The position numbers were made by a program, and so were the translations under genes. Under the pieces are notes generated by a model, which did no database searches, was not told the origin of the DNA, and worked only from the letters and a program-made list of their open reading frames with translations. Shown here one piece after another: positions 45,662 through 54,929 of a stretch of 64,000 nucleotides of DNA (position 1 is the stretch's first letter; the number at the start of each line of letters is the position of its first letter). This DNA is from Chrysopilus asiliformis (taxonomy: Eukaryota > Arthropoda > Insecta > Diptera > Rhagionidae): NCBI GenBank assembly GCA_964034945.1, contig OZ035962.1, positions 90,937,650 to 91,001,649 on the forward strand. Direction: 5' to 3'.

Positions 45662-46379
45662 GATTATATTTTATGTCTGTGGGGTTATACTTGATGAACT
45701 TTTGTGGGAAATTTCACAAAAAATAATACTGAACAAAACAAGGAAATACTAATAAACAACGAAAAAACGTAATATTTTTTTCGTTTTTCGTTATGGTAAC
45801 GGAATTGAATTTCTATAACGTTCATTATAACGTAGTTTTGAAGAAAAAGCCCGAAAATCATTTCGTTATTTCGTTACGTTACGATAACGTTTCTTATCCG
45901 TTTTCTTTTATTATTATTTCGTTTCTTATTATATTTAAATTGGAAATCAAGAAAAGCAAAAAATTTTGTGCTATTTTTTTAGTACGTAATTTTGAATTTT
46001 GTGCAATGTCAAAATAAATATTTATCTAAAAATTATCTAGATAATTTGGCTTTTTATCTTATCTTATCTATTATCTTTCATATTTTCATTATCTATTATC
46101 TTATCTAGATAAACATTACGAGCATTTATCTTTATCTTTATCTAGATAAAAAAATAATTATCTGGCCCCAACACTGCATAAGAGACAGATTTACAACTCC
46201 CAGCACTCATTTCCATTTTAAGGAAAAGAAACAAACCACAAACAATGCTAAAAAGAGGAAGAACTCAACTCTGTCATAGGAGAACTATGCACTTGACTCA
46301 AAAATATGAAATAAATGCATTTTTATGTACATTCAAATAGCTGAAGATCCACATCGCTCCTCGGTATGCGTTTAATAGG

Positions 46380-46910
46380 TAGGGTGATCATACGTGTCGC
46401 AATGGCCGGGGCAGTTCCGGATTTAGGCATGCTGTCCTGGAGTTCCGGAGTCCCGGAAACTAAACTTTTGTCTCGGAATTTTTTGTTATTTTATTATTAA
46501 AAGTTAAAAAACTATAACTAAATATGCAAAAGATACTCTGAATTTTCACCTAGGGCACAAATATTTTAATCAAATTTTCCTGCGGCGCATTTTTCTTGCT
46601 CGGTATTGGTACCTTAACTGTTGTTTAACAGATTTGCGCTTGGAATTCTTGAATTTTTGAATTAAATGTTTGCGTCATATTCTGTTGAAAAGTCGACCAG
46701 CGGCGCATATATTTTTTGTTATTTTTACCGAAATTGGAACGCAGCTAAGTTCAAACTTTCACAAAAAATTAACGTATGAATGTGGTTTAAATATTTCGAA
46801 TTTTTGCGTATAGAAGTTTTGCGTTTTCCGCCCTCCCCCCGCCGTCTCCTCGCGATCTCCCCGCTCATTTTGTCACGGATTGACGCAAAAACAAAAATAT
46901 GGTCACCCTG
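46380..46910 (+). mobile_element. hAT-like MITE, family F, both ends
   Basis: Left end TAGGGTGATCATACG; right end, inverted, CAGGGTGACCATAT. The flanks TTAATAGG (46372-46379) and TTAATAGA (46911-46918) agree at 7 of 8 positions, as for an 8-bp hAT target duplication with one change. Internal words TTTTCCTGCGGCGCATTTTT (near 46578) and ACCAGCGGCGCATATATTTT (near 46693) belong to the shared GC-rich set. 531 bp, no transposase. It is the reference copy for the fragments at 1164, 41401 and 54297. Confidence 0.82.
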
Positions 46911-46919
46911 TTAATAGAT

Positions 46920-47950
46920 CCGCATAACACCACAAAATTGGCATGAGAAAGGATGGTAACCAGGAATATAACAGGATAACAGGATAATTCTGGTTGGTGT
47001 TCAGTTCAAGTATACCAAACTATGCCATTCTATTTGATGGCCATAGAATCTGGGAAATATGAAGTTATGTGGACGGGAACATGGAAAACTTTGCTTAAAA
47101 AAATAATACCAATTTTCCTCTATAAACTGTACTCATGTGCATAACTATTTGAAGAGAAGTGGCAGAGGAAGAGAAGTTTTTATTCCTCAATGGTGATTGC
47201 ATGACTGTGAGTGTAAGAAACTTTGCACACATGGACGAAAAGACAAGTAAACTTAAACTGGAAAAATGTGTGTACGATCATGAGGAAATATTTTAAAAGG
47301 GATGAAAATTCTAGACTAAAAAAGTTCAGGAAAACTTTCTGAGTCCTGTGTAGTGCATTATTGTTCTGCTGTCAACAAGAATGGTACAACGACATAAACG
47401 TGTTTTAACTCTTTGCCAGGGAAAGGCAAAGGAGTTCCAGGTCACCAAGATATCATGTCCCAGCACACTTTTTTTTGCATTTCAATATACGGGTCGTTTC
47501 TTCCTCCCTTGTTCTGCTTTAAGCCCTTTCGGTGCGTTGTAGAATAGTACATTAACCTTCTGACCTGCTAAGCGACTGCCACCTTGTTTTTGTCTCAAAA
47601 GATACTCAATTCAGACGTCTAATAGGTAATTAAGCTGGAGAGGTGGGATAAGAGCAAAAAAGTGTAAAGGAAATTTTAAGCCCTAAGCAAGTTACAAACT
47701 TTAAAGGACTTTAATATAATGTCTTTTAGTAGATTTAAAGGACTTTATTGTTATGTCCTTTATTAGTAAAATTTCCACTTTTAGAAGGTTTGTGTTCCGG
47801 TTTTTTTTGCACGACTCCGTCCGTTCATTCATTTGTCTATTATCTGGAACAACAGTCGAAAATGATAATTTATCTAATAAAAATAATAATAAAATAAAAT
47901 AATAAAAATAAAAATTCTAATAAAAAGTTTCTAATAAAAAATAGGCTCCT
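46920..47950. other. No recognisable gene; local repeats
   Basis: TTTAAAGGACTTTA occurs twice at 47700-47750, with GTCCTTT words. A (AATAAA)-like low-complexity run fills 47870-47945. Otherwise unique-looking. Confidence 0.5.
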
Positions 47951-47957
47951 TACCCCT

Positions 47958-48074
47958 AATTTATTCACTAGGAGTTAAGCCGAGTTAGTGAGTTAAGGGA
48001 GTTAGCTAACCTTATTTTCCATGTTAAAGGTGAGTTAAGGGAGTTAAGGCGATTTAACTCCTAGTGAATAAATT
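47958..48074. mobile_element. Short inverted-repeat MITE, 117 bp
   Basis: AATTTATTCACTAGGAGTTA plus A at the left is exactly repeated in reverse complement at the right end. The centre has GAGTTAAGGGAGTTA direct repeats. No clear target duplication. Non-coding. Confidence 0.8.
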
Positions 48075-48105
48075 GGCCGTTAGAGGGCAAAATCGGACCG
48101 TTCCT

Positions 48106-48371
48106 ACAATTCTGTGGTCACAAGGAAAAACCGCATAAGTCGAAAAAGCGTGTTTTGAGTAATATGGGTTTAAAGTTTTGATTATTTTTGTTTTTGCAAG
48201 CAAAACTGACTTAGGTTGTATGGTTTTTGCTCTGCCATTCCTCATCGGGGTACAGCATGGAAACCAAACTTTGACAGAATATAGAACTGGATAAGGAGAA
48301 TTCAAATATGCACCAACCTTTAAAACCACATAACTCGACTTAAGCGGTTTTTCCTTGTGACCACAGAATTG
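48106..48371. mobile_element. TIR MITE, ACAATTCTGTGGTCACAAGG ends
   Basis: Left end ACAATTCTGTGGTCACAAGG, GAAAAACCGCATAAGTCGA; right end inverted is the same except for one base (CGCTTAAGTCGA), about 38 bp in all. Length 266 bp. It begins 31 bp after the neighbouring MITE. TA flanks the left end but not clearly the right, so the superfamily is open. The 91-codon minus-strand frame across it is not a gene. Confidence 0.82.
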
Positions 48372-48533
48372 TTTTTAAACATGTACGGCGCACACTGGTC
48401 TAAATAATGGTCGCAAGAAATATTTGCATTCGCAGCTTCCACATTAGTTAAATTTATTGCGAAGATTTTAGTGAATATTTTTATGCAAAAAAAAAAAACA
48501 AATGATTAGGCTAAATATATGTGGGCAAGGTTC

Positions 48534-49240
48534 TATTTTTAAAAGCTTTTATTTAGCTTGCCTTCGTGTCTGTCTGTCTGTTTGTCAGATCAAATCTTGT
48601 AACCCAATTTTAACCCACTTCCACTTGTCCGATTGACTTGAAATTTTGCACACTTATATAAGTCCGATGACAATACAATATTTTCACTACTTCGTCCTTG
48701 TAAGGATAACGGAAGGTCCTGTAAGGATAACGTGATTATCCTTTTCTCCAAATTTTCCGGAAAAAAATCTATTCTGGGGGTTTTTGAGGTCGCTTAATCC
48801 GAATCTGCCATTAAAAAGTCTGTAAGGATAACGAAATGTCCTGTAAGGATAACGTGATTATCCATTTCTCCAAATTTTCCGGAAAAAAATCTATTCTGGG
48901 GGTTTTTGGGGTCGCTGAATCCGAATCTGTCATTAAAAAGTCTGTATGGATAACGGAAGGTCCTGTAAGGATAACGTGATTATCCTTTTCTCCAAATTTT
49001 CCGGAAAAAAATCTATTCTGGGGGTTTTTGAGGTCGCTAAATCCGAATCTGCCATTAAAAAGTCTGTAAGGATAACGGAATGTCCTGTAAGGATAACGTG
49101 ATTATCCCTTTCTCCAAATTTTCCGGAAAAAAAATCTATTCTGCGGGTTTTGGGGTTCGCTGAATACGATTCTCAAGTTAAAAAGCCTGTAAGGACATCT
49201 CAAATGTAAGGATATATATTCGAAAACTAAAAAGAAAATA
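48534..49240 (+). mobile_element. Helentron-like family E with tandem core
   Basis: 5' TTTTTAAAAGCTTTTATTTA, GCTTGCC; GTCTGTCTGTCTGTTTGTCA microsatellite; CACTTGTCCGATTGACTTGA, AATTTTGCAC; AAGTCCGATGACAATACAAT; then four tandem 122-bp modules and a short decayed tail (CTGTAAGGACATC). The layout is that of DINE-1/Helentron-associated elements. The fragment at 28727-28958 is the same family. Beyond 49240 lies the long hairpin whose arms repeat the AAAAGCTTTT word of the 5' end. Confidence 0.72.
48719..49206 (+). repeat. 122-bp tandem repeat, four units
   Basis: CTGTAAGGATAACGTGATTA begins at 48719, 48841, 48963 and 49085, an exact 122-bp period. Each unit continues with CTCCAAATTTTCCGGAAAAA, AATCTATTCTGGGGGTTTTT and GAGGTCGCTNAATCCGAATC. 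The fourth unit is more diverged at its end. Confidence 0.95.
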
Positions 49241-49510
49241 AAAAAAATAAAAAAATAAATTTTAAAAAAAAGCTTTTATTAAAAAAGAATGCACTAAAAA
49301 CAAAAAAAATAATTTTCTGGACGCTGTGTATCACAAATATAAAAGCTTTTAAAAAGCGAGATAAAGCATAAAACAATAAAATAAAAATTTATCTCGCTTT
49401 TAAAAAACTTTTATATTTGTGATACACAGCGTCCAGAAAATTATTTTTTTCTTTTTAGTGCATTCTTTTTTAATAAAAGCTTTTTTTTAAAATTTTTTTT
49501 TTTATTTTTT
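49241..49510. repeat. Long hairpin, about 120-bp arms
   Basis: The left arm (49241-49363) includes AGCTTTTATTAAAAAAGAAT, GCACTAAAAAC, TTTTCTGGACGCTGTGTATC, ACAAATATAAAAG and AAAGCGAGAT; the right arm (49390-49510) is its near-exact reverse complement, with a spacer of about 26 bp. It directly follows the family E tandem array. It may be two family E termini tail to tail or a foldback element of its own. Confidence 0.88.
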
Positions 49511-49726
49511 CTATAGATTTTTAATGGCTCTTCATGCGTGTTTTTTTATTAATAAAAAATTAATTACAGAATATATTTTAAATTCAATTTAAAAATATCA
49601 ATTAGGAATAATAATTTAATAATTTTATATTATTGTATGCACAGCTTTCATTGTAATTAAAATATTAAAAAAAGCATTATTCAGTATTTGCTTTTGCATT
49701 CGCGTCCGCTTTTGCAAAAAAAAAAA

Positions 49727-49765
49727 ATACTTTCGCTTTCGCTTTCGCTTTGGCTTTCGCTTTTC
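49727..49765. repeat. (CTTTCG)n short array
   Basis: About five CTTTCG units with one CTTTGG variant. Abuts the family H MITE by about 25 bp. Confidence 0.85.
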
Positions 49766-49791
49766 GTATAAATAGTTTCGTTACAGCCTTA

Positions 49792-50023
49792 AGGTGTCGC
49801 TCCACATGGGAGTAAATACGCAAATAACTCTCAAAAACTCTCGAGAGTTACTCGCAGGAGGTTGTGTGTCGACTAGAGAGTAGAATCACTTTTGACAGCT
49901 CGCAGAAACTAGCTCGCGAGTTTTTGCGAGTTTCCGCGAGCGACTCTCAGAGACGTGTCCATTTGCGAGTAGCTGCTATCGCGAGGTTCTCGCCGGCACT
50001 TACTCTCATGTGGACAGGCACCT
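49792..50023. mobile_element. TTA-flanked MITE, family H, intact
   Basis: Left end AGGTGTCGCTCCACATGGGA, GTAAAT; right end, inverted, AGGTGCCTGTCCACATGAGA, GTAAGT. TTA lies on both sides (49789-49791 and 50024-50026). Length 232 bp. The inside is full of CTCGCGAG and CTCTCGAGAG palindromes. The 3-bp TTA target and these ends suit PIF/Harbinger. No transposase; non-autonomous. The older copy is at 20364-20674. Confidence 0.85.
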
Positions 50024-50029
50024 TTAGTT

Positions 50030-50465
50030 TAAAATCCTAAAATATCTAACGGTACTAATTGTTATATGTTTGTAAGGGAAACTAAATAACGTATTTCAAA
50101 TTCTGTCATTAATTTCGCTATATTCAGTTAATAAATGCTAGATAATCCCAATGTGAGCCGTCATGTTGTGAACCATCCCCAATAGCATTTTAAGCAGCCA
50201 TGTCGTCTTTATTAACGTATTCCGTCAACATGCAAATCGCGGGAATAAGCTATTTTTGTCGCGGGCACATCGCCGTTGTGCGAATGGGATGCTCAACGAC
50301 ACAACGGAATATTGTGCGCTAAATATTTTCCATTGGAGTAAATTCAATGTCAGCCATGTTAATAAACATAGAATTACCTAACAAGTAGTTTTTTAGAGTC
50401 TTGGTCTTTAAAATGCTACAAAAACTAGTATTTTATACTTGATTGACTACGTGTTCTTTAAAAAC
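50030..50465. other. No recognisable gene
   Basis: Unique-looking; no structure noticed. Confidence 0.5.
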
Positions 50466-50466
50466 G

Positions 50467-51010
50467 TTTTTATACCCGTATGGTGAAACCAAAGGGTATA
50501 TTAACTTTGGTTTACCGTTTGTAATGCCAAGATCCCGTCATCACACACAAAAATGAATTACACCAGTGTGTTTAGAATGATAAAAAAAATTGAATTTTGC
50601 ATGTCCGTCCGTCTGTCTGTCTGTCTGTGGCGCGGCTTGCGGGCGCACGGATTGAGCTACAGACTTGAAATTTTGAGAAGATTCGTTTTTCGTAAAATTC
50701 AAGGCTAAGTTCGTTCATGGGCAAAAATGGACCATTAGGGGGGGTACCCCCCATACGAACGAAAACGTTTTTTTGCGAATATCTCAAAAACGGTGCATCT
50801 TATCAAAAAAGTCCAAGAACTAAAGTTATTTAGGATATAATTCTACATAAAACTCCCATACATCAAAATCCGATTGGAATAAATTTAAAAAAATCTTATT
50901 GGAAAGTTTGACTTCAATTTGGAATTTTGGTACAACTGTTCGATACGAATATCACCATACGGGTCTCCAATGATTGCCAGATTGGCAATTATAGCTTTTG
51001 TTATGTTTTT
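50467..51010 (+). mobile_element. Helentron-like family D, full-length copy
   Basis: 5' TTTTTATACCCGTATGGTGA; shortest microsatellite of the family (GTCCGTCCGTCTGTCTGTCT); core GGCGCACGGATTGAGCTACA, GACTTGAAATTTTG; a G run with GTACCCCCCATACGAACG; inverse word CACCATACGGGT; hairpin ATTGCCAGATTGGCAAT; 3' TATAGCTTTTGTTATG. It is very similar to 45101-45661, with about 540 bp. Confidence 0.83.
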
Positions 51011-54000
51011 ATACACAATTTTTGCTTTTCCAATTTAGAAACGACTCTAAAAATTAATTTTACACTGTTAAAATTATTCGACTAACTTTTAATCCTATTT
51101 CTGGAATTCGACATATTTTAGTAATTTTTCTATCTATTAAATTTCAATCCCCTCAAATTATTGACTACATTTTTAATCAAATATCTATAATTTTTCAATA
51201 TTTTTTAGAGTTTGATAGATTGTAATAAAAAATTATTAAATTTATGACAACAGCATTAAAAGCGTATATCTAGAATACTCTGTTTGCCCCACTTTTAATC
51301 CCAGTTCTGGAATTCGATGTTTTTTTAAAAAGTTTTGGATTGTTTTTCATTATTTTTTTAAAATTTCTCCTTCCCTTATAATTCGCATATGCTGTCTGCG
51401 ACATCCTAGTATGGAAATTTTAAAAAACGGAGGTTTTAAAAAGCACTCTTGTTTAATACTTCCCTTTTTCAATAAATAAAATTTTAATATAAATATTAAA
51501 TTTGAAAAACAAATTAAATATCTCATTTTCATTACATTGTAATGCAAAAAATCCATCAAAAAATAATTCGGTTACATTAAATTTCAATAAAGAAAGAAGT
51601 ATTAAAATCAATAATTTATTTAAATAGTACATTTTAATAAAAAAGGATTAAAAAAAGAATAATCTATCACGAGATTAAATTTTAATCTTTTTTCGGTATG
51701 GAATTGTATACAATAACAAAAAGATTAAAATTTAGCGCAAGAAGTTTTACCGCATATATTGTATATAAAAGCTGTTTTTCATGTAAAAAAATTAATTTCC
51801 TGTATTACGAATTTTTTATTCCATCTGCTTTTTGCTAGTAAACATGGTATTTTTAATTTTTATACTTCTTCCAAGAATATATCCTTAATTTACCACTCGA
51901 ATCATAAGCGGAAAATCGCTTTAACGTTTAGGCGTTATTTTTTTTTTTGCCACAGGAAATTTTATACAGTCATAATTAATCTAAACATACCACAAAACGT
52001 ACAAAAACCAACATAGAGTCGTGTATCAAACTGAGTTTCCTTTATTATCCTTTTGAATTAAAATTCAACTGAAATAATTGAAAACCATAAATATAAAAAA
52101 AAAAACATTTCGCGATGTGATTTTGTGTAAATGAAACCGCATGGAACTTAAATTTGATTGTGTATAACGTCGAAATTTTATTCGAATAATCTGTATAGTT
52201 AAAATGCTCAGTTGCCGTATGTGGTGCAGAATAAAACAATTTGTATCTCGTGTTACCGTATCAACTCTAGAAATCATAAATGCAAATTTTCACAAAGATA
52301 ACAGCACCACGAAAAGCTAACTAACCGACTGAAATTATGGTAACACAGGATCCTAGATACGATTTGATTGTGGTACCTACACACTTATTCAGTACGATAC
52401 GGCGGGGATAGAGAGGAAAATAAGCTCCATATACTATATATATACCCGGGGTAAATTATTATCCGAACCTATGTATGAATTCATATAAAAGTACCCCACA
52501 AACCCTTCGTTTATTCTTGTTGAAAGGATTTAGAATTGGTGAAAATCTACTCCTTGTAGTGTTTTATGAAAAAAAGAAAAAGAAATGGAAAACTTTTTGA
52601 AAACAGGCACGGATGGATGAATATAGGAAACCCGGCTAAATTATGCTACAACCATAAACGGAGATACGGATGAGTGTATAAAGTTCCGGACCGGTTGTTA
52701 CTAAAACATAGTGACTGACGAGGCAGATATCTACTAGATATTTAGTTCTGGTATATGCAAATTAATCCGTTAAACAGGAATCCACTTGGTTTGTACATTC
52801 AGAATCCCAAAAATCACCAGTAAAAAAAAAACAGCACACAAAAACACTGTAAAACCTACACACCATTCCGTATCACAAGTATAGGTACAGGGATGGCCAC
52901 AATGGTTAATCGTTTCAAATTGTGGGATATGTGCTGCTATGCTCTAAAACGATAACATGAAATCTGTGAATAAAATAAGGACTACTGACTAATTCCAGTC
53001 GGATGAGGGGGTGTGGCTGTGAAACATGTATCTTGAATTTATATGTTTTACTCCGGAACTAAGTGAAAAATGACCAAGTTTTACTTTGACTTTGTCTAAT
53101 GGCTGGGCACTTCGTAAAGTTGAGTTTTTGAAAAACTATCTTTACCGTATATGTTCGTATGAGTAATGCCATTGTGACACTATTATTTTCAGGGCGACAA
53201 CATGTTTAGGGTCACATAATCCACCACCATATCACACGCTTATATTTTCGGTACAAAAAAGTCGAAATTTAAATTACAATAATATTAAAATATTATATTA
53301 TGCTCAGGTACTCATGATAGTCCTGGACCGGCGGCGTTGGCTAATTTGCATATATCTCTGTTTTTTCACCTTGTTTTTTTTTTGTCATAGAACCAACATA
53401 CATATGAAAAGTTTATGTTATGTTGAAGATGAGACTATAAAATGTGGGCATGTCTCTGAATGGCTTGAGATTATGTTCTACATGCGTCTCTACTCTGATA
53501 AAAATAGTAAAATTGGACGACAATGCTTATGCTTATGGTAGGATCTTCATGTTTAGCCACAGTTAATTTTTGTGTGGGCTTCTTCATTAATTCAATTTAG
53601 TTAGGGGATGATGTTGGGTGAATTGATGTTAAATATGAGCGCCTCGACTATAAATCCACCTTTTTCTGGTTTTCTTGTTATTTTAGACATTATTTTTGTG
53701 ATGTTTCGAATTTACATATGTACATATATACGGAGAAAAAGATGCACACAGACATTGTGGGATGAGATGAATGACAAAAAAACTTGACACTTTTTGGACA
53801 GAAGAATGAAAATAACTCGATCTAAAAAGATAACAAGGAAGATTACTGAATTATTTCCTTTGAACATTTTGAAAAGTGGGATAGTTTCATTTGATAAAAA
53901 CCCTCCTGGATTTAAATCATCCTAATTTAAATATAATTCATTCTTTATTCTGAATTTTTTGCTCATCTGTATTATGAATGAGGTTTTTATGATGTGTGTC

Positions 54001-54290
54001 GGAACAATTAGTTTTTTCGTGAACTGAAATAAATTAAAAGTTTGTTTTTTTGGGAGTACTTAAAGCTTTTTTATGTTTGTAAAACTAATAGTTTGGTGAG
54101 ATTGGACATTTGTCATGATAACCAAAAAATGTATGTTTTATTGGACCGTACAACGAACTCTTCTTTGTTATACTTGTATACTGGAGAAAAATATATCTTT
54201 ATAAACAAAATGTTTTTGTTGTACAGTTATCCACTATCCACCAGTGGCGTTCAAAGGGAGCTCTCCGCACATAAGAGAGTAAAACTAGGT
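51011..54290. other. No recognisable gene
   Basis: Very A+T-rich. A diverged duplication is visible: TTTTAATCCTATTTCTGGAA, TTCGACAT at 51089 and TTTTAATCCCAGTTCTGGAA, TTCGATGT at 51293. Frames under 90 codons, no motifs. Confidence 0.45.
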
Positions 54291-54296
54291 GTAGCT

Positions 54297-54925
54297 AGGA
54301 TGACCAGACGTCCTCTTTTTCGAGGAAAAGTCACCCATTTTAGAGGAAAAATTATTTTTTCCCACTATTGTCAAAAAGTTCTTTTTTAAGATTTTTAAAA
54401 TTTTTTTTTTCAATAGTTTAATGTTTACCGTTCTTACATATAAGAAAGGTATTAAAATCACTGAAAACCCGAAATCATAACGGAGCCCCGGAAGTCTACA
54501 GGACATATACCCATGGCTCAGCTCGATGAGTCCGCATCGTGTCTGTATCTGTGTGTATGTATCGAAAAGTAGAACATTGACTTCTACTAGTAAACCTAAA
54601 TCGCGTTTTTTCGCATTCGATTTTGGCTTTCGAAACTTTTTTTGAGAACCTTTTTTGAGATAATCGCAGAAAAAATCTATTTGCATGGGAGAGGGGGGGA
54701 GGAGTAGTCCAATTGACTTTTGATGTTTGGCAAAGTTATGTAGAACCATATTCTAAGCATTTTTTGTCAAAATAGATTTCAACAGATTTCTCGAAAAAAA
54801 GCAAAACAGATTTCTCGAAAAAAAAATTCAGTAAAAAATGATGAAAATAAGCCGCAGATGAAAATCTGTGAGATGCATGCACCTTAGAAGAAAAGTCATT
54901 TAATAAATGTGCCGCAGGCGAAAGC
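54297..54925 (+). repeat. Possible hAT-like family F remnant with nested fragment
   Basis: AGGATGACCAGACGTCCTCT resembles the AGGGTGACCATACGTCCCG end of family F. Far to the right ATAAGCCGCAGATGAAAATC (54848) and TGTGCCGCAGGCGAAAGC (54908) are the internal word. Between them lies a family D' fragment. The right end is missing, so treating this as one element is inference. Confidence 0.4.
54643..54790 (-). repeat. Helentron-like family D' fragment
   Basis: Reversed module text: TGCATGGGAGAGGGGGG, AGTCCAATTGACTTTTGATG, TTATGTAGAACCATATTCTA. A 25-bp duplication (CAGATTTCTCGAAAAAAAGC twice) follows at 54782-54830. Confidence 0.55.
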
Positions 54926-54929
54926 ATAT

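Larger units (their letters stand above)
44159..46176. mobile_element. 2-kb hAT element with TTATCTAGATAA arrays, nested
   Basis: Starts CAGTGTTGGGGTTATCTAGA and ends, inverted, CAGTGTTGGGGCCAGATAAT. CAGTGTTGG is a classic hAT end. An exact 8-bp target duplication, CATAAGAG, lies at 44151-44158 and 46177-46184. Both subterminal regions (44170-44300 and 46020-46155) are dense in TTATCTAGATAA, a 12-bp palindrome, and its half sites. The interior has a second layer of ACGTTATAACG-type words on both sides (44540-44670 and 45760-45900) and, inside that, a Helentron-like copy (45101-45661). No hAT transposase frame is visible. Lack of decay in the duplication points to recent insertion. Confidence 0.9.

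Noticed and set aside
44170..46155. GATA-factor binding cluster (many TTATCT/AGATAA words)
   Set aside because: The words belong to the subterminal arrays of a hAT element with defined ends; regulatory use cannot be inferred from them.
48697..49206. CRISPR-like array
   Set aside because: The 122-bp units are contiguous with no unique spacers; it is the core of a eukaryotic repeat.
54285..54749. 154-codon minus-strand frame and overlapping 115-codon plus-strand frame
   Set aside because: They lie over hAT-like and Helentron-like fragments on opposite strands and show no motif.
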